NCBI RefSeq assembly: GCF_001949145.1
Contig: NW_019091428.1
Coordinates: forward strand, 472,622-536,621
Direction: 5' to 3'
DNA length: 64,000 nt
Source: Acanthaster planci
Lineage: Eukaryota; Echinodermata; Asteroidea; Valvatida; Acanthasteridae
The notes beneath the pieces were generated by a model that had not been told where the DNA came from, searched no databases, and saw only the letters and a program-made list of their open reading frames with translations. The stretch's first letter is position 1. Every line of letters begins with the position of its first letter. Made by a program: the position numbers and the translations under genes. Shown piece after piece: positions 58,189-64,000 of this stretch.

Positions 58189-61100
58189 ATGTAAAATTCT
58201 CGAACAAAATCCTTGGAAATTTATCATACCTGTATGTTCATTTTTTTTGTCTGACTAAAACCGTATTTGTGAGTGGGAATATCTATGTGCTTGGTTGGTT
58301 AGTTTAAGACCGGCTCAGGAGAACGAACACTGGTAATGCCCGAGCCGCAGGCCATATCCATTCTCCTGAACCAGTCTTAGGCTGCATCCGAATCCTTTGT
58401 CTCGAGCTAGGTCTAGGTCTTCACTCCATTAGAAATGCGTGGAGACGTGTAGACAATAGATCTAGCCGTAGCTCTGGAAGCCCGTTTCGGACACGGCCTC
58501 AAACTCATGTTAAGGCCGGTCAAGCATACATGTATACTTATTAGTAAAGGTCTAGACAATAAAATTCAGGTATCGGTCAAACTTAAATACCTACACACTT
58601 TAACTCCAGGTATACTTTCAGACAAAAACCCTTCACTGCAGCATTTCCACCACTTCAAATATGTAAACTTTAATTTTAGTTAATCACATACAGGTACAAA
58701 ATTTTAAGTTAAATGACCCAATATTTGTAAGAAATTCAGTCCAGACAGTATTTTAATGTATTCTATTCTATTGTGTAAATATGACAAACTATACTGTACA
58801 TGTTGAAAGTCGCAAATTTAAGTCACAGATTTGACAGAAGATCTCTAATAGTCAAACCAGTCTTACCTCATTGCTTTTAAGTTTTGAATTTTAAGGGATG
58901 TGGGAATACCTTATTTTTCTTTGTTGATTTTAGTATGCTCCGAAAAAGCAGTTTGCCCAGACAAATATTCAGTGAAAGGTTCTCGGATGGCCATGCGCCC
59001 ACCCACAAGGGCAACCCTTCACTGCATAGAGTGGGGTAATTTCTTTTGTTAGGCATATTAGGACCGAGTTGTGGGGACACTTCTCTGTCCCTACAATGCT
59101 TTCGGTCCTCACTAAACAGGTGAAATGTACAGGTGTATTTGTATATACATGTATGTCCCTGCACCTACTGTAACAAGTGCACACAAGTAACATAGACATG
59201 TATGCACACTGAGACGTGTGCAAGACATGCCTTGCTCAAAAGTGAATCTTTTTACCGTAAACGGTATCTGCCAACGGTTTTTAGCAGTGTCCCTGAAAAC
59301 CCAACCCTGTGGGGTAATACAGAGCAAGTTTTGTTGGGCGATGATTTCACAAAAATCGGTGCACGTACCATTATGATTTGTTTTCAAATGCTGTGCAACT
59401 TGGTAGGATTTTAAAAAAGCAAACGGGTAACTGCCACTGGAATAAAGAGAAAAGATAACGGACAAGAACAGATAAATTAATTGTGGGTGTGGAGATTCTA
59501 AAAAAAAAGAAGATTTCTCCCTCAATGAACAAAGAAATGTTACCATTTTCTGTTTGAAAATAAGAACTCATGTGTTTACTGGATGGCTAAGAACTCTCTG
59601 CGCATGACACCTGTGCCGTATAAAATGACAAGGTCTACATTTAAACGGGATATCTCTAAGACACCCAGACAACCCTCTGGCTGAAATCCATGCGCTAACA
59701 TCCTGTTGGTGCTGGGCAGGCTATTCTCAGGATATCTTGTGCCTGAGCAGATGAACATGTTCAATAATGCCAGTAGCATTCTACTTAAATGAGAGAGAGA
59801 AAAAAATTAAACAGTGGAATCAACCATTACGGGGAAGATGATCAAACAATCGTCCTTGTGCAACCGCGCCACTTTACACGCAAGAAATTAAGGGGGCCAT
59901 CAGCATGCACGTCCACGCACATGCCGTGTTTAGACTGGTGGATGTGCAAATTAGCCTGCAAATTTTTTGTTGGGGGGGGGTTGAAAGGAAGGAAAGAGGG
60001 GGCGGCGGAGAAGAACAAGACGACTCAGGGTTTGCAAAGCTGCTCACGCAAAGCTGTTTCAATATGCCGACCAGCGGAATCACGTTTGGCATGCTACTTC
60101 CACTCAAAAGCAGACTGGAAAGAAAGAAAATGAAACAGAGGACCCGAGACAGCAAATGTCAACGGGTTGAGCTGGTTACAATCAGGAAGACCGGGCCAGA
60201 AGATGAACGCGGGTTGGCACAAGCAAGGGGAAAAAAACCTAGAAGGCTCCGGGGGGGAGGGTTTAATTTTTGGTGACGTCTTTCGGAAGATGTCCATAAT
60301 GATGAACGTGGCAGGAATAACAAAGCGTCAGATGTCCCATCAAAGGGATTTCTTCCCACTTTTGTGGGTGTGAAAAGTGTTACGTGTGTATAAAATTGAT
60401 CTTGATGCTTCGGTTATTTATTTATGGAAAGCCCCGACGGCCAATATTGCACGGCACGGTAATCAATAGAAAGAGTACGCAGATCGGTCAACATCGTCCT
60501 CATATTGCAAAGCGGTAATTCCCGGGGATGGGTCTCAGTTGTCAGACTGCTCATCCGAGCAATCACAGGAATGTTTGGAAACCTGAATTCTGTGCCACAT
60601 TTTGACATGGGCCTGCAGGCAGAATGTGATATCTGCCGCTGACCGGCCTACATTGTGGCGAGTTGGAATGAACCATCAGCAGACGACTTCACTGGTACTG
60701 GTACATCATTTGTTTCTGATTGGTGCATGTACATGTACTGTAGACATGATGACAGCAGACTCAAAACATGCCCTATCAACAAGGGTTCAATCTAAACGTG
60801 ATTCTTAGTTAGAAAACCATGCTCTACACGTATCGGTACTTAAATTAATTAATATTCCTACCAAGTAAAAACAAAGACTAGTTTTGACTGCTGGATATGA
60901 GGTCCAGAAAGTGAAGGAAAAAGACGGGCATCAAATTCAGAGGTAAACTTTTACTTCCACTGGACATGGTGACTGATGCAATCTTTCAACCCAAACTAGA
61001 CGATAAAGTTGGTGTATCTATGAGAAATGCCTTTCCACCTTCCGGTATGCATACATGTACATGTCGCTGTACGTACCAACCATATACATGTACATTTACA

Positions 61101-62359
61101 TGTGGTATTATACAAGTACGGTATACACATGTACATCTATGTACATGTACCCTGCATCACTACATAATGGAAGTCATCTCAGTGACGTGCACTGAATGCT
61201 AGGTAAAGAAAAAGTCTTACCGTGGGACCAGAAACTTGTGCTTGTTACGGTGCGAAATCAGTCCACGTGGATGACAATTCTTGACCTCTGAGTCCCTCAC
61301 ATTATTTGGGTGATCCGGTTTTATTGAAATGTGACCAAATCTCAAACAAATGATGGCTACATGTATAAACGTGACCCCCCAGTAAAGGCTTTGAAGACAA
61401 GACTGCCTTGCATTATGGCCTTTCATTTTGCTTTCTACAGAGGTATGCGTTTGCACTCACAAGCACTGTACAACCTGACAAATCATTGTATGTGTGCGCG
61501 GTAAGTTTCTGCAATCGCTTAATTACACAATGCACTGTGCCAAACCCTTCAATATTGGCAACACTGTGGCTGGCACTTTTTTCGGTTTGGGTGTGGTACA
61601 GCACAAACATGTAAAATGTATGTGTATATTTTAGTACAAATTCCATCAATTTTAACTAAAATGGCAGTTATACCGGTAATTTACATACATGTGACTGTAC
61701 GCGTAAATTGTGACATGAACTCTTCATCTACATGTAAGTATTATGCTAAAAACCCAGAGTATTCAATTCGGTGTGTAATATAATTTAAATAAGAAATGAA
61801 GGATAACCTACATCATTACATGTATTCACTAGACATGAACTAAAGCCAAAAAATTAACAGTAAGAACAACAAAATCTATTTTGGATGTACAATAATTTTG
61901 AAATTTACTGCAATTCAAGTATATGATCTCTGAACGCAAACAGTAAATAGGTCACTGTGGTTCGTGGTGTATGTGAAAAATGTACGTGCCGTAGTTTTAC
62001 GTCTGCTTTAAGTTGTAAATTTTTAACTGTTTCGAGCGACAAACGTGCATTGCGCATGAGTCATTCGAGCTGATGTACATATCGTTATAATGTGACGGCA
62101 TGGCAATGGATTAAAATTTTAAAAAACTGAAAATGGTGACTGGAAGAAATTGAACTGGATTGCTTGTTTTGCTTTCATTATTTTGGTTGTGGCTGGTACT
62201 TCCAAGAGGAAGAGGGGGGGGGTTGCTAGTTGCATGTAATCTTGCTCCCTGAAAAAAGCTGTGGGATGGAGGGAGGCAGGTCCAGCCACCCCTTCCGTTT
62301 ATAGTAAACATGGACATGAACAGAGACACTGACAAATGGGAAGCGCCAATAACACAGGG

Positions 62360-62430
62360 CTGGATAGCTCAGCTGGTAGAGCACTGGTACAGTATTCTGG
62401 AGGCGACAAGTTCAATTCCTGCTCCATCTA
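62360..62430 (+). mobile_element. tRNA-like fragment, probable SINE head
   Basis: A perfect box A (tagctcagctgg) follows gggctgga, and a near box B (agttcaattcc) lies about 40 bases later. The acceptor and anticodon stems do not pair properly, so I do not call a tRNA gene. Confidence 0.4.
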
Positions 62431-63002
62431 ACTTCTACGTTCATCTTTAGAATCACTTACATGTATAAGCACCTAGTCAGCTTCCCTATATACATGTACA
62501 TGTAGTTTGTTTCATGATTACAGTAAACTCTAGTAAGATATAACTCAAAATTGCTTTTAACTTGACCATAGATACTGGGCACCTGTACAGCTAATTCTCT
62601 CTCTCCACCTCTTATCGGCACTTGATTAGTTCTTATCTTAAAAAAGCTCGGGGGGGGGGAAACAAGCCATCTCTTCCATTCTAAATACAGTAAACTCTTG
62701 TTAACTCAAAGTCAGATAACTTGAGACTTTGTCTTGAATGTAAGTCATTCCCATCCAGAGGAGGTGATGTTATGTCCGTGAGTACTGTCCCTCCATACGT
62801 GTACATGTATATGTAAGTCCAAATGCCAGAATTTGTACCTCCGTTTAAATTCAATCTTTTGTTTGGCCAACATGACAGAAACCACCACCAAAACCATCTT
62901 AAGTGTACACAGATTCTGAAATTTTCTACACCAAATACATGCTTTGAATTTCTGGACAGATGAGAATAGGGTGTTAGTTGTGAGAAAGCAATTGGGATTT
63001 AC

Positions 63003-64000
63003 CTTGTCTGCCTTGGTCTTTCCGCTGCTGAAGAAATGCGAGGTCTTCTTCTTTGGAGATACCATTTTGGTAGATGGAGAAGCTGACCTTGCCCTGGGCT
63101 CAGGGATCCCACAGAACATCCTGGGCAGCCTGCTCTTGCCGGGTGACCCCAGACTCGTGGGGCTCCTCCGGCCTGCCCTGGCAGCCTCTTGGGAGGGGTC
63201 TGGAGGGTGGGTGTCCTTGATCTGCTTGGCTGCACCAGCAGGAGCGTTCTTCTTGTGTGACGAACCGTTCTTGACGAACCTCCTACCAGGAGCTGGTTCG
63301 ATGTCTTGGTCACCGGCAGTCACCGCTGGGGATGGATGAAAGCTGGAGTCCTCGGACTGGCTTTGCTCCACGGAACCTGGCAGACCTGATTCGGCGCTTC
63401 TGTCCTCATTCCCTTCTGGGGATGCCAGCCGCAGGAATCTTGGAGGCCTGTCGAATTCATTCATAGAAGAGGCATTGTTTGGATCTGCTTCAATACTACT
63501 CATTATCCTCGATACCTCATTTAGCCCTACAGAGCTGTTGTGCCTGAGATGCTCCTTACTTAATTTCAACGATGAGAGCTCTAAATTTAAAGCGTCCAGT
63601 TCGGTACTCTTTGGACGGTCATCAAAGTTGATAGCATTGAATTGTTCCATAGCAAAAGAGTCCAGTGGCGATGGTGAGAAATTGATAGCCAGCTTGCTGG
63701 GTTTGAGCTTGAGCTCGCGGAGCTCTGGTGATTTCTGGTGCTTTGTGTCGGTGTGGGACTGCGACCGCTGCTTGCAGGGTCTCTTTGGGGAGGGGCTCCG
63801 GCTCCTGTGGTCCCGCACCAACAAGTTCCTCATGGCCTCCCGGGCACCTCGGAATGGGTTATCAGCTGACCGGAGAGAGCGTGTCTTTGGGCTGGCAGGG
63901 GACTGCATACTCTGCGTCTTGACAGGATCGGTGGCTCGCCTCTTGATGGACAGAACACTGCAGGCAGTTGAGAATGCTGAATTCTTGGCTGAGCTGAGCT
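63003..64000 (-). CDS. Internal exon of the same unrecognised Ser/Arg/Pro-rich protein, open to window edge
   Basis: The frame is open from the right edge (position 64000) to a donor whose GT is at 63002-63001. About 332 codons are present, ending GKTKADK at a phase-0 junction. Upstream of the Met at 63908 the frame stays open (SIKRRATDPVKTQS), so the exon continues past the window and that Met is probably internal. Features: an Arg/Ser-Pro patch (RDHRSRSPSPKRPCKQRSQ), a possible short helical segment (TELDALNLELSSLKLSKEHL), an acidic middle part and a basic tail (VSPKKKTSHFF). There is no signal peptide and no transmembrane segment. Reading on past 63003 without splicing gives only intron-like sequence, so the donor is preferred. 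I cannot name the family. Confidence 0.75.

Larger units (their letters stand above)
57402..63002. other. 3' flank of the ligand gene and right part of the host intron
   Basis: No coding exon recognised. It contains many tacatgtacatg tracts (for example near 60724, 61050-61150 and 62490), the tRNA-like fragment, and the donor of the host gene at 63002. Confidence 0.5.

Noticed and set aside
62360-62430. Functional tRNA gene
   Set aside because: Boxes A and B are recognisable, but acceptor and anticodon stems do not pair.

Overview
The window is nuclear DNA of an invertebrate, most likely a marine deuterostome. An echinoderm such as a sea star seems likeliest; a hemichordate or amphioxus is not excluded. 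Genes are split by GT-AG introns, intergenic DNA is AT-rich, short inverted-repeat elements are many, and ACATGTACATGT palindromes recur throughout. No bacterial, organellar or viral genes were seen. The species assignment is inference; the gene assignments rest on protein similarity I recognise by eye.

Layout. (1) 1-9.9 kb: two head-to-tail copies of a LanC-like gene (LANCL3 type) on the minus strand. The left copy lacks only its last exon, which should lie just beyond the window edge. The right copy is complete: five exons and 421 codons, with every splice phase consistent. The introns differ by clean insertions of small mobile elements, so each copy serves as the empty-site control for the other. 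(2) 10.7-17.2 kb: a complete six-exon FAAH2-type fatty acid amide hydrolase on the plus strand, divergent from the LANCL3 pair. A probable one-base error in exon 1 hides its N-terminal membrane anchor. (3) 17.2-25.0 kb: no gene seen. (4) 25.1 kb to the right edge: a minus-strand gene for a long disordered Ser/Pro/Arg-rich protein that I do not recognise. Its last exon (25055-25615) and an upstream exon (63003 to beyond 64000) join in phase across about 37.4 kb. (5) Nested inside that intron on the opposite strand, 53.4-57.4 kb: a two-exon secreted precursor ending in a furin-type site and a neurotrophin/Spätzle-like cystine-knot domain with an altered cysteine pattern.

The rest is intron or intergenic DNA with inverted-repeat elements: several TTAA-flanked with CCC ends (piggyBac-like), others with different termini. 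There are also two tRNA-derived SINE-like pieces, a LINE-like 3' fragment and several minisatellites, one of which carries three perfect AGGTCAAAGGTCA (DR1) motifs in a FAAH2 intron.

The genes do not form a pathway. LANCL3 belongs to the glutathione-linked LanC-like family, FAAH2 hydrolyses fatty acid amides, and the neurotrophin-like gene encodes a secreted ligand. The most novel observations are the divergent neurotrophin-like gene nested in a giant intron, and the 51-bp TTAA-flanked foldback elements with matching empty sites.
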